From Streptomyces humi (lineage in GTDB: Bacteria > Actinomycetota > Actinomycetes > Streptomycetales > Streptomycetaceae), in the NCBI RefSeq assembly GCF_001005085.2, contig NZ_LBMU02000088.1:171122-235121 (forward strand): a DNA stretch of 64,000 nt, in the 5' to 3' direction. This document shows, in pieces, positions 42,705 to 51,202 of the stretch (within the stretch, counting starts at the first letter, position 1; each line of letters begins with the position of its first letter). The translations under genes and the position numbers were made by a program. Under the pieces are notes generated by a model, which was not told the origin of the DNA, ran no database searches, and saw nothing but the letters and a program-made list of their open reading frames with translations.

Positions 42705-42860
42705 ATGATCGCACTTGGCGTCATCCTGCTCATCGTCGGATTCCTCCTGCACATCGGGATCCTGTGGACGATCGGCATCATCCTGCTCGTGATCGGGCTC
42801 ATCCTGTTCGTCCTCGGCTCCGTCGGCCACGCCGTCGGCGGCCGACGCCACTACTGGTAG
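42705..42860 (+). CDS. DUF6131 family small membrane protein
   Basis: A 51-residue protein, two hydrophobic helices (IALGVILLIVGFLLHIGILW, TIGIILLVIGLILFVLG) and the family's closing GGRRHYW. AAGAAAGAAGAG precedes ATG 42705. Full length for the family, whose function is unknown. It is the third gene of the cluster beginning at 41513; a truncated relative is found at 38083-38277. Confidence 0.85.
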   Translation: MIALGVILLIVGFLLHIGILWTIGIILLVIGLILFVLGSVGHAVGGRRHYW

Positions 42861-42970
42861 CCCCACCGGCCTCCCGGCGCACGGTGCGCCGCCTCAAACC
42901 CCCTTGTCCTGTGGCGGGCGGGCAGGCGGGAGTCGTGGAACCGCTGGCCTTGGGCGGCGCGAGCCACCGC

Positions 42971-43026
42971 GGCCCGCGGCCCGCGGCCCGCAGCCCGCAG
43001 CCCGCAGCCCGCAGCCCGCAGCCCGT
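42971..43026. repeat. Heptamer tandem repeat, eight units
   Basis: Three GGCCCGC units followed by five AGCCCGC-type units (last AGCCCGT) in the gap before the GNAT gene. It is a simple-sequence repeat prone to slippage; no function is assigned. Confidence 0.9.
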
Positions 43027-43138
43027 ACGGCTCGGGACCCAACGCGCGTGGGTATGCATTCCCGGGCCCAGCCTGATGGCTCCGTCCGTATCCGACAAAG
43101 CGTTGGCGGTTGCCGCAGCTCGCTGCTGTAATAGACAC

Positions 43139-43822
43139 ATGCTCGATTCATCACTTACATGCACCTCGGTTGTGCAGGACTGGATCTCCGGCTGGGTGGT
43201 CTCGCGGGGTGCGTCCGATCCCGTGGCGCGGCCCTGGGGCTGGACCATCGACGTCGGACAACCGGCCCAGGTCGCGCGGCATGTGGTCGTCGACGCGGAC
43301 GAGGCGCGCGTGTGCGAGGCCGCCGCCCAGGCGACGGGGGAGGGGTGGTGGCTGAAGGTCTTCCTGCCTGAACCGCACGAGGCGCCGGAAGCTCAGGTCT
43401 GCGCGTGGCTCGGGCCGAGGTGGGCGTCCGACGCGGCGGCCTTCCTGATGTCCGTCGAGCTGGCGCCGGTCACGCCCGGTGCGCTCCCACCCGGGTACGC
43501 GCTGCGCACCTGGACCCGGGGCGGCGTCGTCCGCGTGCTGGTCGCGGCCCCCGATGGATCGCTCGCCGCGCGTGGGCAGATGGGCTTGGCGGGGGAGGTG
43601 GCGGTGGCGGACCAGATCCTCACCACCCCGGCCAACCAGCGCCGCGGCCTCGGCACCGCCGTGATGCGCGCGCTCCAGCGGCAGGCTCTGGCCGCGGGCG
43701 CCACTCGCGCCGTCCTCGGCGCGTCGCCCCAGGGGCGTGCCCTGTACGAGTCCCTCGGCTGGCGCACGCACACCGCCTTCGTCAGCCTCCGTCGCACCAC
43801 AGGGCCGACGGAGTCCCACTAG
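43139..43822 (+). CDS. GNAT-family N-acetyltransferase
   Basis: A 227-residue protein with a C-terminal GNAT fold: VAVADQILTTPANQRRGLGT (QRRGLG acetyl-CoA loop), AVMRALQRQALAAGATRAVL and GRALYESLGWRTHTAFVSLR. The first about 120 residues are a second, degenerate GNAT-like half (WGWTIDVGQPAQVARHVVVD). Acetyl transfer to a small molecule or protein amine is expected. ATG 43139 has no strong ribosome site. Confidence 0.82.
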   Translation: MLDSSLTCTSVVQDWISGWVVSRGASDPVARPWGWTIDVGQPAQVARHVVVDADEARVCEAAAQATGEGWWLKVFLPEPHEAPEAQVCAWLGPRWASDAAAFLMSVELAPVTPGALPPGYALRTWTRGGVVRVLVAAPDGSLAARGQMGLAGEVAVADQILTTPANQRRGLGTAVMRALQRQALAAGATRAVLGASPQGRALYESLGWRTHTAFVSLRRTTGPTESH

Positions 43823-43995
43823 AGGGCGAGCGGTGTGGAGAGCGGGACCGGCGCCCGACGCAGGCCCTCCAGCATCAAGTGAGAGAGGACTTCGAGGACT
43901 GCGTCCATGGCGTATGGCAGGGCGGAAGCGCCGGGGGACTTGTCGATGTCGAGGGCGTCGGTCCTCCGGGCCGGGCCGCCGTAGAGTACTCGCTG
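43819..43995 (-). pseudogene. Possible 3' relic of a regulator gene
   Basis: The minus strand reads DALDIDKSPGASALPYAMDA, VLEVLSHLMLEGLRRAPVPL and stops at 43819-43821, overlapping the GNAT stop. The helix pattern resembles the tail of a TetR-type ligand domain, but no start or HTH remains. It overlaps nothing else. Confidence 0.3.
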
Positions 43996-44873
43996 TGACC
44001 CCTCACCGAATGCCTGCTGCGGAGGTTTCAGTCTCGGTTCACTTGGTGCGCCGCCTGCTCGACGAACAGCACCCCGACCTGGCGGGTCGGCCGGTCGAGG
44101 TGCTGGCCAACGGCTGGGACAACCTTGTGTGTCGGCTTGGTGAGGAGTTCCTGGTCCGGTTGCCCCGGCGGGCCATGGCCGCCAGTCTCGTCGCGCACGA
44201 GCAGCGATGGTTGCCGGAGTTGGCCGACCGCCTGCCGTTGCCTGTCCCGGCGCCGGTGCGGTTCGGGCGGCCGACGGCTCAGTACCCGTGGCCCTGGAGC
44301 GTCGTGCCGTTTTTCCCCGGCCGGACCGCGGCGCGATCGGAGCCCGACGACCCCGAGTCGGCCGCTGCGGTGCTCGGCTTTTTTCTGCAAGCGCTGCACG
44401 TCCCGGCTTCTTCGGCCGCGCCTGTCAACCGAGCTCGCGGAATTCCGTTGGCAGAACGTGCCAAGGGTGTCCTGACCGGGCTGGCACACGTGGATCCGGG
44501 CGATCGCGCCACCGCACTTCAGATTTGGGAAACGGCCGCCGCCGCACCCGTGTGGGACGGGCCGCCGGTATGGCTGCACGGAGACCTGCACCCGGCCAAC
44601 ATCCTGGTCGACTGCGGCCGAATCAGCGCCGTGATCGACTTCGGAGACATCACCTCCGGTGATCCCGCCACCGATCTGTCCGTGGCGTGGATGCTGTTCA
44701 CGGCCGAGCAGCGTGCCACCTTTCGACGGGCTTACGGCCACGCGGACGACGCGACCTGGGCGCGGGCCCGCGGGTGGGCACTTGCCCTGTCCCTGGTCTT
44801 CCTGTCGCACTCGGCGGACAACCCGCTGATGCGCGGCATCGGCGAACGTACCTTCCACGCGGTGCTGGAGTAG
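43995..44873 (+). CDS. Aminoglycoside phosphotransferase-family kinase
   Basis: A protein of about 290 residues with the APH core: LANGWDNLVCRLGEEFLVRL (N-lobe), WSVVPFFPGRTAARSEPDDP (hinge), WLHGDLHPANILVDCGRISA (catalytic loop, Asp in HGDLHPANIL) and VIDFGDITSGDPATDLSVAW (metal Asp). It phosphorylates a small molecule; members range from antibiotic resistance to housekeeping. GTG 43995 or ATG 44010 may be the start; neither has a clear ribosome site. Confidence 0.87.
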   Translation: MTPHRMPAAEVSVSVHLVRRLLDEQHPDLAGRPVEVLANGWDNLVCRLGEEFLVRLPRRAMAASLVAHEQRWLPELADRLPLPVPAPVRFGRPTAQYPWPWSVVPFFPGRTAARSEPDDPESAAAVLGFFLQALHVPASSAAPVNRARGIPLAERAKGVLTGLAHVDPGDRATALQIWETAAAAPVWDGPPVWLHGDLHPANILVDCGRISAVIDFGDITSGDPATDLSVAWMLFTAEQRATFRRAYGHADDATWARARGWALALSLVFLSHSADNPLMRGIGERTFHAVLE

Positions 44874-45178
44874 AGGACGGCCTCGAGGATCGACCCGGCA
44901 ACTGTTTCCGAACCTCGGACGAACCCGTGCGGCTCGTGGAACGTGATCCCGGAGGCTCCCCCGTTTTCGGCCCTCCCGCAAGGCCGCCCTCCCCCAGCAC
45001 CCCGCTTCACTTGCCTGACACGGACCGGGCCGGCCCCCAAGCGCGACCGGGTGGCTGAACTGCGGCGGAGCGGGGCGCCGGGCCTGCCGCCCGGCAGCCT
45101 GGCCCCCGCTACTCTCCACGGTTTCCCACACGGTGCGTGTCTGGCATGGGTGCGGTCGTTCGTCCGCTCTGCACGAGA
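44874..45178. other. Gene-free stretch
   Basis: 305 bp between convergent genes with no coding frame. CGCCGGGCCTGCCGCCCGGCAG near 45087-45104 can fold into a short hairpin. Confidence 0.4.
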
Positions 45179-45445
45179 TCACTCGTAGGTCGTCGCAGCG
45201 CGCAGAGCTCGTGCGAAGAAGCTCCATCCGCCGTCGGCGGGCAAGTCTCGCCCGGCGTTGCTGTACCAGCCGTCCCGCGTCGTCGATCCACACTGCCGGC
45301 GACTCCAAGGAACTCGCGAGATCCGCGTTCTCCCACGAGTGACCCTCCTCGACGTGGCTGTGGTGGAGGGCACGGACGAGGGCAGCGAGGTCTTCTCTGC
45401 TGCCGACATGGTCGATCTTGCCCTCGGCCTGGACGGGGTAGGTGT
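45179..45445 (-). pseudogene. Frameshifted DUF7660-like gene
   Basis: Upstream frame: VGSREDLAALVRALHHSHVE, EGHSWENADLASSLESPAVW, IDDAG. Near 45268-45275 the frame slips and continues in another as DGWYSNAGRDLPADGGWSFF, ARALRAATTYE, stop 45179-45181. Together they rebuild the WEN...L...W..FA..L.AA..YE pattern of the DUF7660 family, about 85 residues. No good start codon is left. A one-base lesion explains the break. Confidence 0.65.
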
Positions 45446-45571
45446 CGTGCGTCGGTGCTGATGTAGGTGCTGGACAGTCGGCGGACCAGGGACGACGCCG
45501 CCGACCGTGCCGCGCAGCGGAGAGAGCACAGGCGCGGACCCTCAAGAGATCGTCGCAAGTGGGGCACTGAC

Positions 45572-46165
45572 TCATTGGTACAGGTGAGCCAGAGCCTTTT
45601 CGTTCACGGGGTAGGGGCGTTCACGTGGCAGGAGTTGCCGTGCGGCGTCCAGGTCTCCGTCCTGTACATGCGTGTGGATCGTGTGGGTGAGTGACGTGAC
45701 GTCGGTGATGGAGACGGTCCACTCGTCGGCGTAGCGGCGCGCGGCTTCGTCGGCGAGGCCGAGCTGGAGCGAGCGGTGGGCGAGCGGCTTCAGATGCAGA
45801 TCGCGCTCGGGGTCCCACTGCACCCGGGTCGGGGCCCGCTTCAATTGGCGCTTCCACGTGTCGCGGTCAGCGTGGAGCCCGTGCTCGTAGTGGGAGAGGC
45901 AGGCGTGTTCCAATGCCCATTCGAAGCCTCCACGGGAGATCTCGACGGCGAGGACGGTTTCCTGCCCTTCTTTGGTGCCCCACCCGCTGCGGTACATCAT
46001 CCACAGGAACGACGGCTTGATCCACGTCATTCGGTCACGTTGCCACACCGCTGGGAATCGCCCCTCCTGGGCGGCCGGTAGGCCAATCTCCGGGGCGTAC
46101 GCCTGGTAGACGGTGACCGTGGTGTCTGTGTGCAGGGCTCGAATCTGGTATTGGGGTTGTGCCAC
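45572..46165 (-). CDS. DUF4291 protein
   Basis: A 197-residue protein from GTG 46165 (VAQPQYQIRALHT). Family marks are VYQAYAPEIGLPAAQEGRFP, DRMTWIKPSFLWMMYRSGWG, and QWDPERDLHLKPLAHRSLQL. DUF4291 proteins occur widely in bacteria and fungi; function unknown. The longer open frame upstream lacks conserved content. No operon partner. Confidence 0.85.
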   Translation of the reverse strand: MAQPQYQIRALHTDTTVTVYQAYAPEIGLPAAQEGRFPAVWQRDRMTWIKPSFLWMMYRSGWGTKEGQETVLAVEISRGGFEWALEHACLSHYEHGLHADRDTWKRQLKRAPTRVQWDPERDLHLKPLAHRSLQLGLADEAARRYADEWTVSITDVTSLTHTIHTHVQDGDLDAARQLLPRERPYPVNEKALAHLYQ

Positions 46166-46763
46166 GGGGACCAGGGTGGGCGCACTGTTCCGCGCGCGCC
46201 ATCGAATTACCGCGGTGCGAGGCAACCGAGCCTCAGGTGGCAGATGAGAGTCGCGGCGATGCCGGCGAAGGTGAGGAAGCGCGCGACCTTGCACTCTCAG
46301 GACGTCGTTCGGCTGTGTACCTACGTGATGGACGTAGACCGGCGCGCCGAACGCGGCGGGAACGGCGCCGCGCATCACATGTTGCACGCTCACGGGGCTG
46401 GATACGGCGGCATTCAACTCTACGAACGTGTGCGGCTGCTGACTGCGGTCGATCGCGATCGCGATCGAGCTCGGCGGCCGGCCGGCCGGCCGTCCGGCTG
46501 TGCCGCCGCTTGCGGCTGGCGGCGGGCCGGACCTGGTCAAGGCTCCATGCCGGCCACGGCATTGGTCACGGCGCGGCCGCTGAGTCAGGGGATGGGCTCA
46601 GCAACACCGCTTGCGGATCCCCCGGAAACCTGTAGCAGATCCCAAAGAATGACGTCACGGTCGATCAACGACCCAACCCCGCGCTCGGAGGTGTTCCCAG
46701 GCCCACCTCTGCCGGGGGGCTGGGCCGCTGGTGCGCTCAGCGGGCCGCTCATAGCGTCGGAGC
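46166..46763. other. Long gene-free stretch
   Basis: About 600 bp without an intact gene. A minus-strand fragment at about 46232-46290 (ARFLTFAGIAATLICHLRL) recalls the tail of a transposase but is too short to assign. Two long palindromes lie at 46449-46492. Confidence 0.45.
46449..46492. repeat. Two adjacent long palindromes
   Basis: TCGATCGCGATCGCGATCGA (46449-46468) is a perfect 20-bp palindrome built of GATCGC repeats; CGGCCGGCCGGCCGGCCG (46475-46492) is a perfect 18-bp palindrome. Only six bases separate them. Confidence 0.8.
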
Positions 46764-47741
46764 ATGATGGATGCCACGAACGCACAACGAACGGGTACCA
46801 CCAGGCGGGCGGCACTGCGCGGTCTGGGGCTCGCGGCCGGGGGCACGGCCCTGGCCGGCGGGCCCGGAGTCTCACGAGCGGTGGCGGAGCCACGTCACGG
46901 GCCTACCACCTACGTGCTGGTGCACGGTACCCACAGCGCCGGCGCGTTCTGGATGCCGATCGCGCGGGAGCTGACACTTCGCGGTCACCGTGCCGTCACG
47001 GTGGACCAGCCGCGGCATGGCACGGAAGCTTTCGTCCCGGAGTCGTACCAGCGGCAGGACCTCAAAGCGATGGCCGTCGAGCCCTCCCCGCTGAAGGGCC
47101 TCGCGCTGGACGACTACGAGGCGCGCGTCACGGGCATCGTGCGGCGCGCGGCGCGGAACGGCCCGGTGGTGCTGGTCGGGCACAGCCTGGGAGGCGTATC
47201 GGTCAGCCGTGTCGGCAATGCCGTCCCGCATCTGCTCCACCACATCTGCTACATGGCCGCCTTCTGCCCCAGCCGTGCCCTGCCCACAGCGGACGCCTGC
47301 ACGGCGGCACCCGAGAACGCCAACGCCGTCAGCCCGGTCGAGCTGACGGTGGGTGACCCGGACCAGCTCGGGGTGCTACGGCTGAACTTCCGGACGGGCG
47401 ACAGCCGTGAACTGACCCTCCTGAAGGAGATGATCTGCGCGGACTACCCCTATGCCGACTTCCGCCGGATTCTGGCCGGCATGCAGACCGACGAGCCCAT
47501 CGCCGCTTACGCGGGCCGAGCGGTCGGCCGGGCTGACAGTTGGGGACGCATTCCCCGCACCTACCTGCGCTTCGGTGAAGACCGGACGATCGCCACCGCG
47601 CTCCAGGACAGGATGGTCGCGGAGGCCGACGCACTCACACCCGACAACCGCTTCCGCGTACATGACTTTCCCGAGGCCTCGCACGTAGGCCCTCTGGATC
47701 CCGCCCCCATCACAGAAGCCCTGCACACACTCGCGGCGTAG
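46764..47741 (+). CDS. Tat-exported alpha/beta hydrolase
   Basis: A 325-residue hydrolase. TTRRAALRGLGLAAGGTALA is a twin-arginine signal, cleaved near AVAEP (about residue 42). The catalytic core reads YVLVHGTHSAGAFWMPIARE (oxyanion), VVLVGHSLGGVSVSRVGNA (Ser nucleophile) and FPEASHVGPLDPAPI (His). Similar exported esterases act on lipids or small esters outside the cell. The ATG is followed by MDAT; no good ribosome site. Independent transcription. Confidence 0.87.
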   Translation: MMDATNAQRTGTTRRAALRGLGLAAGGTALAGGPGVSRAVAEPRHGPTTYVLVHGTHSAGAFWMPIARELTLRGHRAVTVDQPRHGTEAFVPESYQRQDLKAMAVEPSPLKGLALDDYEARVTGIVRRAARNGPVVLVGHSLGGVSVSRVGNAVPHLLHHICYMAAFCPSRALPTADACTAAPENANAVSPVELTVGDPDQLGVLRLNFRTGDSRELTLLKEMICADYPYADFRRILAGMQTDEPIAAYAGRAVGRADSWGRIPRTYLRFGEDRTIATALQDRMVAEADALTPDNRFRVHDFPEASHVGPLDPAPITEALHTLAA

Positions 47742-47992
47742 GCGCAGTCCGGTCGGCCCGGTCGCGGCGCAGGCGATCGGGCCGCCACGGTCGTCCGTCC
47801 GGCGTACCACCGTGCGAGGAGCGGCTTCAGGGCGACTTCCGTGGACACTGTCGAACGGCCGCCGGAGGACTTGAATGGATCACGCGATCGTGGGCACTCC
47901 GCCCCATGCGCGCAAAAGGCTCTTGGCCGAGCAGGGCCATTAGGCACACCTTCGTCAGGCACACCTCCGTTCGGCAGAGGAAGGACGATCCG

Positions 47993-48871
47993 ATGTCCGA
48001 CACACCCCGTTCTCAGCCCCGGCGACCGGAACCGGACTTCCCGCAGCAGGACCAGGAGCACCCTGGGTGGACCGGTCCCATGGACCCGCCGCCGGATCAC
48101 GGCGAAGACTCCTACCGGGGCAGGGGCCGGCTCCAGGGCCACAAGGCGGTACTCACGGGCGGTGACTCGGGCATCGGCCGAGCTGTCGCACTTGCCTTCG
48201 CCAGGGAGGGCGCCGACGTGCTGTACACGTATCTGCCCGAGGAAGGCGAGGAGGCGGCGGAAACCACCCGCCTCGTTCAGGACGCCGGTCGCACGGCGGT
48301 AGCTGTCGCCTGTGACATCCGGGAGGAACAGCAGTGCCGACGGCTGGTCGATCGCGCGGTGGAGGAATGGGGCCGCATCGACATCCTCGTCAACAACGCC
48401 GCTTACCAGATGTCGCAGCCGGACGGTATCGCGTCGATCACCACCGAGCAGTTCGACCGCGTGGTGCGTACGAACCTGTACGGGATGTTCTGGCTGTCGA
48501 AGATGGCGCTGCCGCACATTCCGCGGGGCGGCTCCATCATCAACACCACCTCGGTCCAGGCGTACCAGCCCAGCCCACATCTGCTGGACTACGCCATGAC
48601 CAAGGGTGCCATCGCGACCTTCACCAAAGGACTGGCCCAGATGGTGGCCGCGGACGGCGTCCGCGTCAACGCCGTGGCGCCAGGGCCCGTCTGGACACCG
48701 TTGATCCCGGCGACGCTCCCGGACACGACGGAATTCGGAAAGCAGTCGCCCATGGGCCGCCCGGCCCAGCCCGCGGAGATGGCTCCCGCCTATGTCTTCC
48801 TCGCCTCTCCGGAAGCGAGCTACATCACCGCGGAGATCGTCAACGCCACTGGTGGATCACCCCTGCCGTGA
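47993..48871 (+). CDS. Extended SDR of the general-stress type (YghA/YdaD-like)
   Basis: A 292-residue SDR with the long N-terminal extension (PEPDFPQQDQEHPGWTGPMD, PPPDHGEDSYRGRGRLQGHK) typical of stress-induced bacterial glucose-dehydrogenase-like SDRs. The core follows: LTGGDSGIGRAVALAFAREG, LVNNAAYQ, INTTSVQAYQ, YAMTKGAIATFTKGLAQ and VAPGPVWTPLIPATLP. GGAAGGACG precedes ATG 47993. NAD(P)-linked; in Bacillus relatives are sigma-B controlled, consistent with the neighbouring phosphatase and gas-vesicle genes. Confidence 0.9.
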   Translation: MSDTPRSQPRRPEPDFPQQDQEHPGWTGPMDPPPDHGEDSYRGRGRLQGHKAVLTGGDSGIGRAVALAFAREGADVLYTYLPEEGEEAAETTRLVQDAGRTAVAVACDIREEQQCRRLVDRAVEEWGRIDILVNNAAYQMSQPDGIASITTEQFDRVVRTNLYGMFWLSKMALPHIPRGGSIINTTSVQAYQPSPHLLDYAMTKGAIATFTKGLAQMVAADGVRVNAVAPGPVWTPLIPATLPDTTEFGKQSPMGRPAQPAEMAPAYVFLASPEASYITAEIVNATGGSPLP

Positions 48872-48977
48872 TCCCTGCCGCAGAGTGCGCGCGGGTCAAC
48901 GGACCAGGTGACGAGCGACGAGTGACCACTGCACGGACAGCAGTGGACCGAGGACGGACCGGTTCGGAGGGGGCTGG

Positions 48978-49772
48978 ATGTTCGAAGGGTTCCGAGAGGT
49001 GCAGGTCGATGTCGGCGAGGCGTCTGCCTTCGTGCGCTACGGCGGGGAAGGGCCGCCCGTGGTGCTGCTGCACGGCCATCCCCGCACATCGGCGACGTGG
49101 CATCGGGTCGCTCCCCGGCTCGTGGCAGCCGGTCACACGGTGGTCTGCCCGGACCTGCGAGGGTACGGGCGTTCCCGAGGCCCGCGATTCACGGCAGACC
49201 ACGAGGGTTACTCGAAACGCGCCGTCGCCGGGGACGTGGTGGCCGTGATGCGCCACCTCGGCCATCGGCGGTTCGCGCTCGTCGGACACGACCGCGGGGG
49301 CAGCGTCGCGCTGCGCCTCTCGCTCGACCACCCCGAAGCCGTCTCCAGAGTGGCGTTCCTGGACTGTCTGCCGTTGACGGAGCACCTGTCGCGGATCACG
49401 ACCGAGTTCGCCACCCAGTGGTGGCACTGGTTCTTCTACGCACAGCAGGACATCCCGGAGCGGGTCATCACGGCCGATCCCGACAGCTGGTACCGGGGCG
49501 AACCCGACGTCATGGGGCCGGAGAACTACGAAGAGTGGCGGCAGGCCACACGCGATCCCGACGTGGTGCGGGCGATGCTCGAGGACTATCGAGCGGGCCT
49601 CACGGTCGACCGTCGGCACGAGGGGGCCGACCGGGCTGTCGGCGCGCGCATAGCCTGCCCCACGCTGGTCCTGTGGTCGTTGCGGGACGACCTGGAAGAC
49701 CTCCACGGCGACCCTGTCGCCATCTGGCGCCGGTGGGCCACCGATGTCCGTGGGCACGGCTGTACTCGATAA
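48978..49772 (+). CDS. Haloacetate dehalogenase-like alpha/beta hydrolase, C-terminally truncated
   Basis: A 264-residue protein with the fluoroacetate dehalogenase pattern: VVLLHGHPRTSATWHRVAPR, VCPDLRGYGRS, LVGHDRGGSVALRLSLDHPE (Asp nucleophile in GHDRGG) and TQWWHWFFYAQQDIPER (halide-binding Trp/His region). It stops at DVRGHGCTR, about 30 residues short; the segment that carries the catalytic His (GHxMxEE in relatives) is absent. No downstream frame restores it. Probably inactive, or the end was lost by a small deletion. Confidence 0.8.
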   Translation: MFEGFREVQVDVGEASAFVRYGGEGPPVVLLHGHPRTSATWHRVAPRLVAAGHTVVCPDLRGYGRSRGPRFTADHEGYSKRAVAGDVVAVMRHLGHRRFALVGHDRGGSVALRLSLDHPEAVSRVAFLDCLPLTEHLSRITTEFATQWWHWFFYAQQDIPERVITADPDSWYRGEPDVMGPENYEEWRQATRDPDVVRAMLEDYRAGLTVDRRHEGADRAVGARIACPTLVLWSLRDDLEDLHGDPVAIWRRWATDVRGHGCTR

Positions 49773-49979
49773 CGCGGGCACCCTGAGCGGACGAGTTCAG
49801 GGCGGGCGGGGTCCTCTGATCGCAGCTCCGGACGGACGCGGTGCTGCGGGGTGTGACTCGCGCGTACGTGCGTTTGGTTGCGGGTAGTGGCGGCTACTCG
49901 GCTCCGGGAAGCCTGCGTCGCAGCGAGGGACGGCGGCGACGGGACCGCGCAGAGGCAGACGAACAAGGGGTTGGTCGCG

Positions 49980-50366
49980 ATGACCGTCGCGACACAGCGG
50001 GGCGGCGGAGGCGGTTCCAGCGGCCTTTACGACGTACTGGAACTCATCCTCGACCGCGGGCTGGTGATCGACGCGTACGTGAGGGTCTCCCTTCTCGGTA
50101 TCGAGATACTCCAGATCGACGTACGGGTCGTCGTAGCCAGCGTCGATACCTACCTTCGCTTCGCCGAAGCGTGCAACCGCCTCGACCTGGAAGCGGGGCC
50201 GGGCAAACCGGCCGGGCTCACGGAGCTCAACCGGTCCGGGGCACGCGGCAAGACCAAGGGAGCCCTGCCCCGTGCCGAGGAAACGATCTCCGGCACCTTC
50301 CAGCAGGCACGTCACGAGGGCCGGGAGCGTCAGAGCGACCGAGCCGCGCGGAGGAGAGGGGAATGA
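49980..50366 (+). CDS. gvpJ: Gas vesicle protein GvpJ/GvpA family
   Basis: A 128-residue protein: GLYDVLELILDRGLVIDAYV, RVSLLGIEILQIDVRVVVAS and VDTYLRFAEACNRLDLE are the GvpA-type shell fold. The extended, charged C-terminus (residues 80-128) identifies the minor GvpJ-like form rather than the main shell protein GvpA. ATG 49980 is the only start before the domain. A GGGTAG at 49882-49887 could be a stress-type -10 box. Followed 3 bp later by gvpL; no other gvp gene is seen. Confidence 0.85.
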   Translation: MTVATQRGGGGGSSGLYDVLELILDRGLVIDAYVRVSLLGIEILQIDVRVVVASVDTYLRFAEACNRLDLEAGPGKPAGLTELNRSGARGKTKGALPRAEETISGTFQQARHEGRERQSDRAARRRGE

Positions 50367-50369
50367 CAG

Positions 50370-51158
50370 ATGAGCACCTACGTCTACGGAATCATCCGCG
50401 CCTCACACCCCTCCCTCGCCAAGGACCTGGACGGCATCGGAGACCCTCCGCGGCCGGTACGCGTGCTGCGCCAGGGCGAGCTGGCCGCAATTGTCAGTGA
50501 CGCCCCCGATCAGCTGCGGCCCAAGCGCCGCGACCTGCTCGCCCACCAACGTGTCCTGGCCGAGGCTGGAGCGGGCGGCGTGGTACTGCCGATGCGGTTC
50601 GCCAGCGCCTCTCCGGACGACGACACGGTGACCGAGGTGCTCGCCGAGCGTGCGGAGCACTTCCTCGAGCGGCTGCGGGCGCTCGACGGCACAGCGGAGT
50701 ACAACGTCAAAGCCAACCACGACGAAGAGGCCGTGATCCGCCTGATCATGACCGACCATCACGACATCCGGTCCCTGGCAGAAGCGAACCGCGAGGCCGG
50801 CGGCGGCACACAGGAAGACAGGATCCGGCTTGGGGAGATGATCGCCGCCGCTGTCCAGGAACGCGAGGCAGCTGACGCGCGGCTGCTCCACCAGGCGCTG
50901 GAGCCGTTGGCCGAGGCGGTCAGCGCCGGACCGCAGAGCAGTGGCTGGCTGGCCAACTTCTCCTTCCTGGTGGAGGGCGGTTCAGCGGAACGATTCCTGG
51001 CCGCGGTCGACGCATTCCGCCGCGAGCATCTGCATCTCGAGCTGCGTGTCAACGGCCCGCTGCCGCCCTACAGCTTCGTCGACACCCCCTCCTCCCGGCA
51101 GGTCGACGGCGGCACCGCCGAAGCGTTCGGAGCCGCGGCAGCCCAGCCGGACGGGTAA
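50370..51158 (+). CDS. gvpL: Gas vesicle protein GvpL/GvpF family
   Basis: A 262-residue GvpF/L protein: YVYGIIRASHPSLAKDLDGI, LAAIVSDAPDQLRPKRRDLL, AHQRVLAEAGAGGVVLPMRF and LNANFSFLVEGG-like WLANFSFLVEGGSAERFLAA. These coat-accessory proteins help nucleate gas vesicles. It starts 4 bases after the gvpJ stop, so the two are coupled. Without gvpA, gvpN, gvpK and the other assembly genes, this pair alone would not be expected to build vesicles. Confidence 0.88.
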   Translation: MSTYVYGIIRASHPSLAKDLDGIGDPPRPVRVLRQGELAAIVSDAPDQLRPKRRDLLAHQRVLAEAGAGGVVLPMRFASASPDDDTVTEVLAERAEHFLERLRALDGTAEYNVKANHDEEAVIRLIMTDHHDIRSLAEANREAGGGTQEDRIRLGEMIAAAVQEREAADARLLHQALEPLAEAVSAGPQSSGWLANFSFLVEGGSAERFLAAVDAFRREHLHLELRVNGPLPPYSFVDTPSSRQVDGGTAEAFGAAAAQPDG

Positions 51159-51202
51159 GAGGTCGCGGAGCCTGACAGGAACGGCTGGAGCCCCCTCTGC
51201 GG

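Noticed and set aside
42971..43026. Possible CRISPR or iteron array
   Set aside because: Seven-base units without spacers; a simple tandem repeat.
46232..46290. Transposase tail (ARFLTFAGIAATLICHLRL)
   Set aside because: Only about 20 residues with interrupted flanks; too short to assign to a family.
49864..49887. Sigma-B promoter for gvpJ
   Set aside because: GGGTAG is present but the -35 match (GCGT) is too weak to claim; only mentioned as a possibility.
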